Both the position numbers and the translations under genes were made by a program. DNA of 64,000 bases, from the NCBI RefSeq assembly GCF_014467075.1, contig NZ_AP023027.1, positions 1,801,501 to 1,865,500 of the forward strand, read 5' to 3'. This DNA comes from Anaerostipes caccae L1-92 (GTDB taxonomy: Bacteria; Bacillota; Clostridia; Lachnospirales; Lachnospiraceae). Below are positions 34,176-42,704 of this stretch, one piece after another (position 1 is the stretch's first letter; each line of letters starts with the position of its first letter). The notes under the pieces were generated by a model that made no database searches, was not told the origin of the DNA, and worked only from the letters and a program-made list of their open reading frames with translations.

Positions 34176-34604
34176 TTATCTCAAAAAACATTTCCTCTTT
34201 ATAAAATAAGCCGCAGCCACGAGCATTCCCAGCACGGAACAGATCAAAAAAAATCCATTGCTGGATATTGATTCTGTGATGAGAAAGAAACTGTCTTTGC
34301 TGAAAAATATGAGATATATCTGACTGACAAAAGCTGCAATGCTCCCGATGCCAACGGCTCCGGCCAGAACGGTCCAGACTGGATCGCTTAGGTCAAAGGC
34401 TCCTTTTATAATCATTTCCAAAAAAATCAAAGTAAAAGCAGCGACAATAATAAAGGTATTATCCCATATTCCGTCAATCAGAATATAGCTCCTTGTTCTC
34501 AAATAAGTATCCGCAAGCAAAAGCACAGACATTAAGAGAATCCCGTGCAGCAGCGCATTTTGGCGCGCTTTCAGCTGTTTTATTGTAGATGTATCCTGAC
34601 TCAT
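34176..34604 (-). CDS. Small integral membrane protein, unknown function
   Basis: The 142-residue product has a charged N terminus (KQLKARQ) and four hydrophobic segments of about 20 residues each, with a short basic C terminus. I do not recognise a characterised family. ATG at 34604 is preceded by AAAGGGGAATGAG; the open frame starts at 34682 but lacks a ribosome site there and would extend into the upstream promoter zone. It is convergent with the RLP operon and divergent from the metal transporter. Confidence 0.7.
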   Translation of the reverse strand: MSQDTSTIKQLKARQNALLHGILLMSVLLLADTYLRTRSYILIDGIWDNTFIIVAAFTLIFLEMIIKGAFDLSDPVWTVLAGAVGIGSIAAFVSQIYLIFFSKDSFFLITESISSNGFFLICSVLGMLVAAAYFIKRKCFLR

Positions 34605-34684
34605 AAACTCATTCCCCTTTCTCCTATGAAGTATAAGTATATGATAATTCGACAAAAGATTCAACCACGTGAAAATTTCCATAT

Positions 34685-34713
34685 TTGCAATTCAAATTTT
34701 TTCCTGCTATTAT
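34685..34713 (+). promoter_or_regulatory. Promoter of the metal ABC transporter operon
   Basis: TTGCAA (34685-34690), 17 bases, TATTAT (34708-34713) preceded by TGC (extended -10). No clear Zur or MntR box could be identified in the AT-rich surroundings. Confidence 0.55.
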
Positions 34714-34742
34714 ATTCAATTAGATAATATAGAGAAAGGAAC

Positions 34743-35696
34743 ATGCCTGTGAAACGATGGATTGTCTTTCTGCTGTGTCTTACTGTCTGCATGTCCGTGT
34801 TAACCGGATGCAGCACTGGTAAAGATGCCGACAGCAGTTCAAAAAAACCGAATGTTGTTACCACCATTTTTCCTTACTATGATTTTGTACGGCAAATTGG
34901 GAAAGATAAAGTAAACCTCAAAATGATCGTCACTGCGGGCAAAGACAGTCATACATTTGAACCGACTCCGGCCGATCTGATCAGCATACAGAAGGCCGAT
35001 ATTTTTTTCTATAACGGCGGAGCAATGGAATATTGGGTCCAAAAAATACAGAAATCCCAGGAAAACAACGGACAAGTTTCTTATGCCTTTATGGACTCGG
35101 TTCATCCAGTAGAAGAAGAGGTAACAGAGGGGATGAGCCTTCCCAGGGAAGAAGAAGGGGAAACAGAATATGACGAACACATTTGGACATCCCCTGTGAA
35201 CGCACAAATTATTGTTAAAAAAATATGTGCTGTCTTATCTAAGGAAGATCCAGAAAACGCCCATTTTTATGAGAAGAATACAAAGGATTATTTAAAAAAG
35301 CTCAAAAAACTGGACCGGGACTTCAGAGAGACAGTAAAACATGGGAAACGTAAGCTTATGGTTTTCGGAGATAAATTCCCGATGCGCTATTTCACCGAAG
35401 AATACGGCCTCTCTTACAGGGCGGCATTCCCGGGATGCAGCGAGGAATCGGAGCCTAGTTCCAGGACGCTTTCTTATCTGATTGATCTGGTAAAGAAAGA
35501 AAAAATACCAGTCATCTATCATATGGACTTTGGAAGCAGTAAGATCGCGGATGTGATCTGTGAAGCATCCGGTGCTGAGAATATACCGTTTTATTCCTGC
35601 CATACTGTGACAAAACGTCAGTTTGACCAGGGCGTCACATACCTGGATCTGATGGAGAAAAATGTGAAAAATCTGGAGAAAGGACTGAGAGAATGA
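34743..35696 (+). CDS. Zinc/manganese-type ABC transporter substrate-binding lipoprotein
   Basis: The protein begins with a signal peptide and lipobox ending in VLTGC (Cys at residue 23 from ATG 34743), so it is a lipid-anchored surface protein. Cluster A-I metal ligands are recognisable: His in DSHTFEPTPADL, His in DEHIWTSP, Glu in the EESEPSSRT region and Asp in HMDFGSSK. The loop before the second histidine is acidic rather than His-rich, so zinc versus manganese cannot be decided. GTG 34749 has better ribosome-site spacing (8 bases) than ATG 34743. ATPase and permease genes follow in overlap. Confidence 0.9.
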   Translation: MPVKRWIVFLLCLTVCMSVLTGCSTGKDADSSSKKPNVVTTIFPYYDFVRQIGKDKVNLKMIVTAGKDSHTFEPTPADLISIQKADIFFYNGGAMEYWVQKIQKSQENNGQVSYAFMDSVHPVEEEVTEGMSLPREEEGETEYDEHIWTSPVNAQIIVKKICAVLSKEDPENAHFYEKNTKDYLKKLKKLDRDFRETVKHGKRKLMVFGDKFPMRYFTEEYGLSYRAAFPGCSEESEPSSRTLSYLIDLVKKEKIPVIYHMDFGSSKIADVICEASGAENIPFYSCHTVTKRQFDQGVTYLDLMEKNVKNLEKGLRE

Positions 35697-36406
35697 CTTC
35701 CATTATTACGTGCAGTCATGTAGATCTTGGATATGACGGACATGTCATCGTAAAAGACTTAAATATGAAAATAGAACAGGGGGCTTATGTCTCTGTCATC
35801 GGACAAAATGGCTCCGGTAAGAGCACGTTTATCAAGACGCTGCTGGGTCTTGTGCGCCCTGTCTCCGGGAAAATTCAGCGCAGTCTTTCGGGAAAAGGCA
35901 TCGGATATCTCCCACAGCAGACGGAAATGCAGAAAAATTTTCCGGCAACTGCCCTGGAAGTGGTTCTGTCAGGGTTTTTAAGCCGAAAACAGCGAAGGCC
36001 TTTTTATACGAAAAAAGAAAAATCCACCGCCATGGAGCAGTTAGAGAAGCTTGGTATTCCGGAGCTTTTCAAAACATGCTATCGGGAGCTTTCCGGCGGC
36101 CAGCAGCAGAGAGTCCTGTTGGCAAGAGCCTTATGCGCAACCGATCAGCTGCTGGTCCTGGACGAGCCGGTGACAGGTCTGGACCCGGGTGCCGCAAAAG
36201 AACTCTATCTCTTGCTGAAGGAACTCAACAAAAATGAGGGCATCGCAATTCTGATGGTCTCCCACGACTTGTCCAATGCCTTAAAAGATGCGGATGAAAT
36301 CCTCCACATCCGGCATGAGGATTACTTCTTCGGCAGTGTTTCAGAATACTGCCGTTCTGAACATTTTCGTGAAATGAATGGAGGTGCTGTTCATGGAATT
36401 GTTTAA
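35693..36406 (+). CDS. Metal ABC transporter ATP-binding protein
   Basis: The 237-residue ATPase has Walker A GQNGSGKST, signature LSGGQQQR, Walker B LLVLDEP and switch SHDL, all intact. It overlaps the binding-protein gene in an ATGA junction. It powers uptake of the metal delivered by the 34743 lipoprotein through the 36393 permease. Confidence 0.94.
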   Translation: MTSIITCSHVDLGYDGHVIVKDLNMKIEQGAYVSVIGQNGSGKSTFIKTLLGLVRPVSGKIQRSLSGKGIGYLPQQTEMQKNFPATALEVVLSGFLSRKQRRPFYTKKEKSTAMEQLEKLGIPELFKTCYRELSGGQQQRVLLARALCATDQLLVLDEPVTGLDPGAAKELYLLLKELNKNEGIAILMVSHDLSNALKDADEILHIRHEDYFFGSVSEYCRSEHFREMNGGAVHGIV

Positions 36407-37214
36407 AGAAATGATTTCTTATCCTTTTATTATCCGTGCTTTCATCGTGGGAATTTTGATTTCCCTCTGTGCAGCCCTGCTCGGTGTAAGCCTTGTGCTG
36501 AAAAAATTCTCTATGATCGGAGACGGACTGTCTCATGTGTCCTTCGGAGCGCTTTCCATCGCAGTCGCTTTCGGGATTGCTCCTTTGAAACTCTCGATTC
36601 CGGTCGTTGTCATTGCCGCATTTTTTCTCCTGAAGCTGACTGAGAGCAGCCGGATCAGCAGCGATGCGGCCATCGCTGTCATGTCGGCATCGGCTTTGGC
36701 TGCCGGAGTCCTGGTGACTTCCTTCACTACCGGCATGAATATGGATGTATATAGTTATATGTTTGGAAGCATTCTGGCTATGAGCAGAGAAGATGTACGG
36801 CTGAGTGTTCTGCTGAGTGTAGCAGTCCTCATTTTGTTTCTTTTTTGTTATCATAAGATCTTTGCTGTCACCTTTGATGAAAGTTTTGCGCGGGCATCAG
36901 GAGTGGATGTCTCCTTTTATAATTCGCTGCTTGCAATCCTGACCGCCGTCACGATTGTTATCGGCATGAGAATGATGGGGGCTATGCTCATTTCCAGCCT
37001 GGTCATCTTTCCTGCGCTGACGGCCATGCAGATGTTTAAAAGCTTCCGGGGAGTTGTGATCTGTTCCGGTTTCCTCTCTGTCATATGTTTTTGTATCGGT
37101 CTGTCGGCATCATATTTCTTTTCTGCACCGGCCGGTGCGAGCATCGTCATTGCAAACCTCTTGGGATTTCTCTTATTCCGACTGCTGCGTATGGTTTACA
37201 GACAGAATGTTTGA
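36393..37214 (+). CDS. Metal ABC transporter permease (ZnuB/AdcB type)
   Basis: The 273-residue protein has seven to eight membrane segments with family runs LGVSLVLKKFSMIGDGLSH and MMGAMLISSLVIFPALTAMQ. Of three close ATGs, 36393 is the one 7 bases behind GGAGGT. It overlaps the ATPase gene by 14 bases. Its last codons lie in an 11-bp perfect inverted repeat. Confidence 0.93.
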   Translation: MELFKEMISYPFIIRAFIVGILISLCAALLGVSLVLKKFSMIGDGLSHVSFGALSIAVAFGIAPLKLSIPVVVIAAFFLLKLTESSRISSDAAIAVMSASALAAGVLVTSFTTGMNMDVYSYMFGSILAMSREDVRLSVLLSVAVLILFLFCYHKIFAVTFDESFARASGVDVSFYNSLLAILTAVTIVIGMRMMGAMLISSLVIFPALTAMQMFKSFRGVVICSGFLSVICFCIGLSASYFFSAPAGASIVIANLLGFLLFRLLRMVYRQNV

Positions 37215-37231
37215 TTTCCAAAACATTCTGT
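37202..37231. repeat. Perfect 11-bp inverted repeat at the end of the permease gene
   Basis: ACAGAATGTTT (37202-37212) and AAACATTCTGT (37221-37231) surround 8 bases. No T-run follows, so it is not a classic terminator. It overlaps the -35 and spacer of the next promoter (37211-37239) and could be an operator or an mRNA-end hairpin. Confidence 0.6.
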
Positions 37232-37239
37232 GATAGAAT
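37211..37239 (+). promoter_or_regulatory. Putative promoter of the 37270 gene
   Basis: TTGATT (37211-37216), 17 bases, TAGAAT (37234-37239). It overlaps the inverted repeat at 37202-37231. Confidence 0.5.
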
Positions 37240-37269
37240 AATTTCATTATTACAAGTTAGGAGAAACAT

Positions 37270-37665
37270 ATGAATAAAAAGAGAAATGTGATGCTGACGA
37301 TCATGAGCATCATTCTGCTGTTAGCCGGAATCTTAAACCTTGTGACCAATGTCACCCTGATGACAAGCGGCAATCTGATGAAGATGGCTATGGAGCAGGT
37401 CAAGCTAAGCGGCGGGATTTTAACCGTGTACCTCATAGTCTGCATTATCTTCGGGATGCTTGAAATCGTTTGCGGAGTTTACGGTTTAAAAGCAGCCAAA
37501 CATTTTGAATTTGGAGAAACCTGCTTTCAGCTTGCCATTGCGCTCGTAGCCGCCGCTGTATTCATTTTTATTTTTAATTTCTTTGTCAATGGATTTACAG
37601 CTACAAGCCTGGGAGGCTTCGTCTTCCCTTTGCTTTATCTTTATTCCATCAGATTCTGCAAATAA
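37270..37665 (+). CDS. Small four-helix membrane protein, unknown function
   Basis: The 131-residue product has four predicted membrane segments (about residues 8-30, 47-70, 82-105, 108-127) and no recognised motif. It starts behind TTAGGAG and ends at a terminator, so it is probably a single-gene unit with its own promoter. Confidence 0.72.
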   Translation: MNKKRNVMLTIMSIILLLAGILNLVTNVTLMTSGNLMKMAMEQVKLSGGILTVYLIVCIIFGMLEIVCGVYGLKAAKHFEFGETCFQLAIALVAAAVFIFIFNFFVNGFTATSLGGFVFPLLYLYSIRFCK

Positions 37666-37686
37666 TTTCATAATCAGTCACTAGAA

Positions 37687-37718
37687 ACAGATAATCAGCA
37701 GATTGTCTGTTTTGTTCT
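37687..37718 (+). terminator. Intrinsic terminator after the 37270 gene
   Basis: ACAGATAATC (37687-37696) pairs with GATTGTCTGT (37701-37710), one G-T wobble, loop AGCA, then a T-rich tail. Confidence 0.7.
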
Positions 37719-37733
37719 TACATAGAAAAGAAT

Positions 37734-37753
37734 GTTTTATGTCAGGATAAAAC
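37734..37753. promoter_or_regulatory. Candidate operator before the PHP-helicase gene
   Basis: GTTTTAT (37734-37740) and ATAAAAC (37747-37753) form a perfect inverted repeat with a 6-base gap, 22 bases before the start codon. It does not match the GAAC-N4-GTTC LexA box of many Firmicutes. Confidence 0.35.
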
Positions 37754-37775
37754 ACTACGAAAGAAGGAGAATACG

Positions 37776-40700
37776 ATGTACATTGCAGATTTACATATCC
37801 ACTCCAGATATTCCAGGGCAACAAGCAAAGAGTGTGATCCGGAACATCTGGATCTCTGGGCCAGAAAAAAAGGGATTCATATTGTAGGAACCGGTGATTT
37901 TACTCATCAGGCGTGGAGGGACGAGTTACGGGAAAAATTAGAACCTGCGGAAGAAGGATTATACATCCTTAAAGAAGAGTTCCGAATAAAAGACGGGATC
38001 GCTCCGGACAGCCAGAGTCCGCGCTTTGTCGTTACCGGGGAGATCAGTTCTATCTATAAAAAGAACGGAAAGACAAGGAAAGTCCACAACCTGATCCTTC
38101 TTCCGGGACTCGAAACCGCAGATAAGATTTCTGCAAAACTTGAGACCATCGGCAATATCCATTCCGACGGCAGGCCGATCCTTGGTCTGGACAGCCGGGA
38201 TCTCTTAGAGATTCTTCTGGACATTTCTCCAAATGCAGTACTGGTGCCTGCCCATATATGGACTCCTCATTTCTCACTGTTCGGAGCCTTTTCGGGGTTT
38301 GATACGATCGAGGAATGTTTTGAAGACTTAACGCCCCATATCCATGCGTTAGAGACAGGCCTGTCCTCCGATCCTCCTATGAACTGGAGGCTTTCAGCGC
38401 TGGACTCCTTCCAGCTGATCTCAAATTCAGATGCCCACTCTCCGGCAAAGCTTGGGCGGGAAGCCAATCTCATGGACATTGAACTTTCTTATCCGGAACT
38501 CACGAAAGCCATCCAGACCGGACAGGGCCTTTACGGAACGATCGAGTTTTTCCCGGAAGAAGGAAAATATCACTTTGACGGACACCGAAAATGCGGTCTT
38601 GTGCTGACTCCGTCAGAGACAAAGGAATATGGTGGGATCTGTCCGGTCTGCGGGAAAAAAATCACCATCGGAGTCCAGCACCGGGTAGAACAGCTGGCGG
38701 ACAGGCCCGAAGATTATCTCCGCCCTGACGCAAAGCCCTTTGAAAGCCTCGTACCACTTCCGGAAGTCATTGCCGCATCTACGGGAATGTCGGCCGGCGG
38801 GAAAAAGGTGAATGCGCAGTTTGAAAAAATGCTCTCAGAGCTTGGACCGGAGTTTTCTATTTTAAGAGAAGTACCTTTTGAGGATATAAGACACAGTGCG
38901 GGAGCCTGTGTAGAGGAAGGAATCCGGCGTTTAAGACGGGGAGAAGTCCGGCGCGACCCCGGATATGACGGAGAATACGGAAAAATCCATCTCATCGAAA
39001 AGGACGAGATGGATATCATTAACGGCCAGATGACACTTTTTGATTCTCTTGGTATTGCCGCCGCAGCCGAGCCCGGGAAAAAGAAGAAAAAAATCAGACC
39101 TGTGAAAAAAGAAACCGTCATGGAAACAGACGGCCCTAAAGGAAAAGATACAGGGATCAACAAAGAACAGCAGGAGGCGGTCACCGCCGAGAACAGGGCT
39201 GTTGCGGTCATCGCGGGACCTGGAACAGGAAAAACGAAAACCCTGGTAGACAAGATAGCTTATCTTGTGAAGGAGAGGAACGTATCTCCGTCTCAGGTCA
39301 CAGCCGTTACCTTTACAAACCAGGCGGCAGCGGAGATGAGAGAGCGGCTTGCCAAAAGGCTTGGAGGAAAACGGGCTGTCAAAGATATGACCATCGGCAC
39401 CTTTCATTCTATCTGCCTTCAGCTTCTGAAACAGCAGGGTGAGGACATTATCCTCGCCGATGAAGCGGAACTTCTTGAAACTGCCAAAGAAGCCCTGAAC
39501 CGTTTAGATTCAGATAAGAAGCCAAAGGACTTTTTAAAACAGATATCCAATTTTAAAAACAATGTGCCGATGGAAGAACGTCTGACGAATGATGAAGCAG
39601 ACTGTTTTCAGGAAATCATGAGTGAGATGGGTCTTACAGATTTTGATGACCTGCTTCTTCGTGTGCTTTCACAAGCAGAATCCCCGGTTTTACAAACCTC
39701 TCAGTTTTCTTATCTTCTCGTAGATGAATTTCAGGATATCAACGACATACAATTCCGTCTGGTACTCTCCTGGAACCAAAACGGAAAAGAATTATTTGTC
39801 ATCGGAGATCCGGACCAGTCGATTTATGGCTTCCGTGGTTCTGATTCCAGATGTTTTGCACGGCTGAAAGAAGAAATTCCGGATCTGTATGAAATTTATC
39901 TGAAGAAAAATTACCGTTCAACACCTGAAATTGTGGAATCTGCCCTTCAGGTAATCAGCCGGAATCCGGGAAACAAACGCTGTCTTTCTGCCGTCCGTGA
40001 ACCCGGGAAACCAGTCCGACTGGTTACTGCCTCCAATGACTGGTCCGAGGCAATTTTTATTGCAAAGGAAATCAACAGGCTCACCGGCGGCATGGATATG
40101 ATGGATGCCCAGAATTATGCCTTAAAAACGGAACATCCCAGAGGTTTTGGAGAAATTGCCGTATTATACAGAACCCACCATCAGGCCAGAGCCATAGAAA
40201 AATGTTTAAGACAGGAGAGTATTCCATGCGTCATCACAGGACAGGATAGTTTCCTTGAGGAAGAAAAGGTAAAAGGTACAACTTCATTTTTTCGGTTTCT
40301 TCTCGATGAAAAGGATACGAAGGCTCTTCAGATCGCACTGAACGCTTTTCCTGACTGCGGAACCTTAGAAAAAGAATTCAAACAGCTTTTGAAAAAAGAG
40401 TCTCCAGGAGAGGTTTTAAAGCTCTGGATGGAAAAGAACGGTCTTTTGGATGATGAATCCCTTCTCAGTCTGTACAAGATGACTCTGTTTCATAAAGATA
40501 TGGCATCCTTTTTGTCCAATCTTTTGCTGGGAACAGAAGGGGATATAAAAAGAAGCGGTGAAAAGGAATATACGTCAGATGCTGTCACCCTGATGACTCT
40601 CCACGGGTCCAAAGGACTGGAATTTCCGGTTGTGTTCATCGCCGGAACAAAACAGGGCAGTATACCGCTGGAATCACCTGCTCACCATGCAGATAAGGAA

Positions 40701-40874
40701 GAGGAGAGACGTCTGTTCTATGTAGGCATGACCAGGGCAAAAGAAGAACTGATCCTTCTTACAAGAAAAGAATCTTCCGAATTTCTCGCGGACCTGCCGC
40801 AGAAATATACGGCAAAAGAGACTGCAGGAAAAAAAGAGCCGGAGATTACTCAGCTGTCACTGTTTGATCTGTGA
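37776..40874 (+). CDS. EndoQ-like PHP nuclease fused to a UvrD/Rep-type helicase
   Basis: The 1032-residue protein has two parts. Residues 1 to about 430 are a PHP-domain nuclease (DLHIHSRYS, GTGDFTH, NSDAHSP) with a Cys cluster C273, C289-x2-C292, matching endonuclease Q, which nicks DNA 5' of deaminated bases such as uracil and hypoxanthine. After a basic linker, residues about 455-1032 are a superfamily-1 helicase: Walker A GPGTGKTKT near 480, LLVDEFQDIND, GDPDQSIYGFRGSD, LHGSKGLEFPVVFIAG and RRLFYVGMTRAKEEL. Nuclease and unwinding in one chain suggest a self-contained repair machine. Substrate is inferred from the EndoQ resemblance. AAGGAG precedes the ATG. Confidence 0.88.
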   Translation: MYIADLHIHSRYSRATSKECDPEHLDLWARKKGIHIVGTGDFTHQAWRDELREKLEPAEEGLYILKEEFRIKDGIAPDSQSPRFVVTGEISSIYKKNGKTRKVHNLILLPGLETADKISAKLETIGNIHSDGRPILGLDSRDLLEILLDISPNAVLVPAHIWTPHFSLFGAFSGFDTIEECFEDLTPHIHALETGLSSDPPMNWRLSALDSFQLISNSDAHSPAKLGREANLMDIELSYPELTKAIQTGQGLYGTIEFFPEEGKYHFDGHRKCGLVLTPSETKEYGGICPVCGKKITIGVQHRVEQLADRPEDYLRPDAKPFESLVPLPEVIAASTGMSAGGKKVNAQFEKMLSELGPEFSILREVPFEDIRHSAGACVEEGIRRLRRGEVRRDPGYDGEYGKIHLIEKDEMDIINGQMTLFDSLGIAAAAEPGKKKKKIRPVKKETVMETDGPKGKDTGINKEQQEAVTAENRAVAVIAGPGTGKTKTLVDKIAYLVKERNVSPSQVTAVTFTNQAAAEMRERLAKRLGGKRAVKDMTIGTFHSICLQLLKQQGEDIILADEAELLETAKEALNRLDSDKKPKDFLKQISNFKNNVPMEERLTNDEADCFQEIMSEMGLTDFDDLLLRVLSQAESPVLQTSQFSYLLVDEFQDINDIQFRLVLSWNQNGKELFVIGDPDQSIYGFRGSDSRCFARLKEEIPDLYEIYLKKNYRSTPEIVESALQVISRNPGNKRCLSAVREPGKPVRLVTASNDWSEAIFIAKEINRLTGGMDMMDAQNYALKTEHPRGFGEIAVLYRTHHQARAIEKCLRQESIPCVITGQDSFLEEEKVKGTTSFFRFLLDEKDTKALQIALNAFPDCGTLEKEFKQLLKKESPGEVLKLWMEKNGLLDDESLLSLYKMTLFHKDMASFLSNLLLGTEGDIKRSGEKEYTSDAVTLMTLHGSKGLEFPVVFIAGTKQGSIPLESPAHHADKEEERRLFYVGMTRAKEELILLTRKESSEFLADLPQKYTAKETAGKKEPEITQLSLFDL

Positions 40875-41004
40875 TATCATAATTAGTAATCTCTAAACAG
40901 GATGCTTGAAATTTTGTAATCTAACTTGCCCACATTTCCCATCTTCACCATAGTATATTCTTTTTGTAACTGTTAATATTCAGCATAGAAAAAAGGAGAA
41001 AATT

Positions 41005-42063
41005 ATGAATATGTGGGAAAATACAGTATTGACGGACAAAGGTACAGCACTGCAGTCGAAGCTGCTTAAAGGGCAGCCCTTAAAAATTACAAATGTAAAA
41101 ACTGGTGGAGAAAAGGTACCCATAGTAAATCTGAGACAGCAGACAACACTGGCTGGAGTTGAACGTAAAATCACACTGCAGCCAGCTAGAACTGAAGACA
41201 CAACAACTATTATTCCGGTATTACTGGATAATATAAATTTAAAAGAAAGCTACGAATTATGGCAGGTTGGATTTTATGCAGAGGACCCGGATGAGGGAGA
41301 AATATTATTTTGTCTTTCACAGTCATCTGTTGGAAAAATCATTCCATCTGAAGATGAAAATCCCGGATTTACAATTACATGGGATTTCTATTTTAATATA
41401 TCAAATTCTACCCCCATTGAAGTGGTTCTAAACTCCAATGGCCTTGTTAATATAGAACAACATCAAATTCATTCCAATAAGATTAATACTATAACCAACA
41501 AACTGGATGATTTGAGCAGCAACTTGTTTTTATTAACGCACCCTGTTGGTATAGTACTTGAGTTTGGAAAAAACGTAGACCCAAATGACTACGGTGGATC
41601 TTGGGAAAGATTCGGCAATGGGAGAACAACCGTTGGTGTAGACGAATCAGATAACAGTAACAATTTTAATATTGTAAATAAAAAGGGTGGAAATAAAGAT
41701 CTGCAGGCACATACTCATGGTTTAAATAACCATACACATTCTATTAATCTTAATTCTGGTATACAAAGTGCCGGACATACACATGGCACAGGAAATTCCA
41801 CCTATCGCTATTGGCCAATCGCCTCAGTTGAGCCGGGTGGTGACAGCGGTGATGTTGGCGGCGCAACCTATAAATATCCCAGAATCAGCAGCAATGGAAG
41901 CTGGAGCAGAATTACATCAACCGGCACACAGTCTGCTAATCATACACATAATATCAGTGGAACTTCCGGAGGTAACAGCGGTAATACTTCAAGTTCAGGA
42001 AGTGGAGATTCACAAAATTTACAGCCGTATATTACTGTATACCGCTGGATCAGAGTACTTTAA
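41005..42063 (+). CDS. Orphan phage tail-fibre/collar-like protein
   Basis: The 352-residue product resembles phage tail-collar or baseplate fibres. The N terminus (WENTVLTDKGTALQSKLLKG) looks like a tail-attachment segment, and the C-terminal half is Gly/Ser/Asn/Thr-rich with repeated H-x-H pairs (AHTHGLNNHTH, GHTHGTG, NHTHN), which bind metal in trimeric fibres, ending with LQPYITVYRWIRVL as in many tail proteins. No other phage gene is beside it; it stands alone between a repair gene and rimP. Its base composition is more AT-rich than its neighbours, suggesting transfer. It starts behind AAAAGGAG. Confidence 0.75.
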   Translation: MNMWENTVLTDKGTALQSKLLKGQPLKITNVKTGGEKVPIVNLRQQTTLAGVERKITLQPARTEDTTTIIPVLLDNINLKESYELWQVGFYAEDPDEGEILFCLSQSSVGKIIPSEDENPGFTITWDFYFNISNSTPIEVVLNSNGLVNIEQHQIHSNKINTITNKLDDLSSNLFLLTHPVGIVLEFGKNVDPNDYGGSWERFGNGRTTVGVDESDNSNNFNIVNKKGGNKDLQAHTHGLNNHTHSINLNSGIQSAGHTHGTGNSTYRYWPIASVEPGGDSGDVGGATYKYPRISSNGSWSRITSTGTQSANHTHNISGTSGGNSGNTSSSGSGDSQNLQPYITVYRWIRVL

Positions 42064-42111
42064 TCATCCAATCCATAATATCGGTTTCCATAAGAAATTA
42101 CAGGCAAACCC

Positions 42112-42140
42112 TTGTATTATGTAATTCTAAGTGTTATAAT
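42112..42140 (+). promoter_or_regulatory. Extended -10 promoter of the rimP-ribF operon
   Basis: TTGTAT (42112-42117), 17 bases, TATAAT (42135-42140) with TG at -15/-14. It would drive the nine-gene translation block. Confidence 0.75.
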
Positions 42141-42166
42141 AACCAATAACATAAAGCATTAACTTA

Positions 42167-42190
42167 AAGAGTGGACGCAAGTCCACTCTT
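42167..42190 (+). promoter_or_regulatory. rimP leader hairpin with GNRA tetraloop
   Basis: AAGAGTGGAC (42167-42176) pairs perfectly with GTCCACTCTT (42181-42190) around GCAA, a GNRA tetraloop. A short T-rich stretch follows but not a strong T-run. It lies in the 5' leader 31 bases before the rimP start and may be a weak attenuator or an mRNA-stabilising element. Confidence 0.6.
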
Positions 42191-42221
42191 ATTGTTTGCG
42201 CAGAAAAGGAGGCAGGGCAAC

Positions 42222-42686
42222 TTGGCAGGAAAAGCAGAGATTGAACAGAAAACAGAAGAACTTGTGACACCGATCATCGATGAAAACCACTTTGAACTTG
42301 TTGATGTGGAGTATGTAAAAGAGGGTGCCAACTGGTATCTGCGGATTTACGCGGATAAAGATGGGGGCATCAGTATCGATGACTGTGTGCTGATCAGCCG
42401 GGCACTGGAGGCCAAATTGGACGCCGATGATTTTATCAAAGACGCATATATTCTGGAAGTCAGCTCCCCGGGTCTCGGAAGACCTTTAAAAAAGGAAAAA
42501 GACTATCAGAGAAGTATCGGACAGTCTGTGGACATTAAATTATATAAGGCCATTGACAAACAAAAAGAGTTTACCGGTATATTAAAAGAATATTCAAAGG
42601 AAAGAATCATACTCTCGATCGGCGGAACCGATCAGGAATTTGAAACAAAAAGTGTGGCATCCGCCCGTTTATCATTAGATTTTTAA
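42222..42686 (+). CDS. rimP: Ribosome maturation factor
   Basis: RimP assists 30S subunit maturation. The frame from TTG 42222 (behind AAAGGAGGC) encodes 154 residues with the family runs ELVDVEYVKEGANWYLRIYADK, GISIDDCVLISRALEAKLD and LEVSSPGLGRPLKK. The open frame extends upstream into the leader hairpin, which argues for the TTG. nusA follows by 18 bases, the standard order. Confidence 0.93.
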   Translation: MAGKAEIEQKTEELVTPIIDENHFELVDVEYVKEGANWYLRIYADKDGGISIDDCVLISRALEAKLDADDFIKDAYILEVSSPGLGRPLKKEKDYQRSIGQSVDIKLYKAIDKQKEFTGILKEYSKERIILSIGGTDQEFETKSVASARLSLDF

Positions 42687-42704
42687 AGGAGGACAACAGA
42701 AAAA

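Noticed and set aside
41005..42063. Prophage
   Set aside because: Only one fibre-like gene is present; no capsid, terminase, tail, lysis or integrase genes are near. The recombinase at 57620 is Xer-like and distant.
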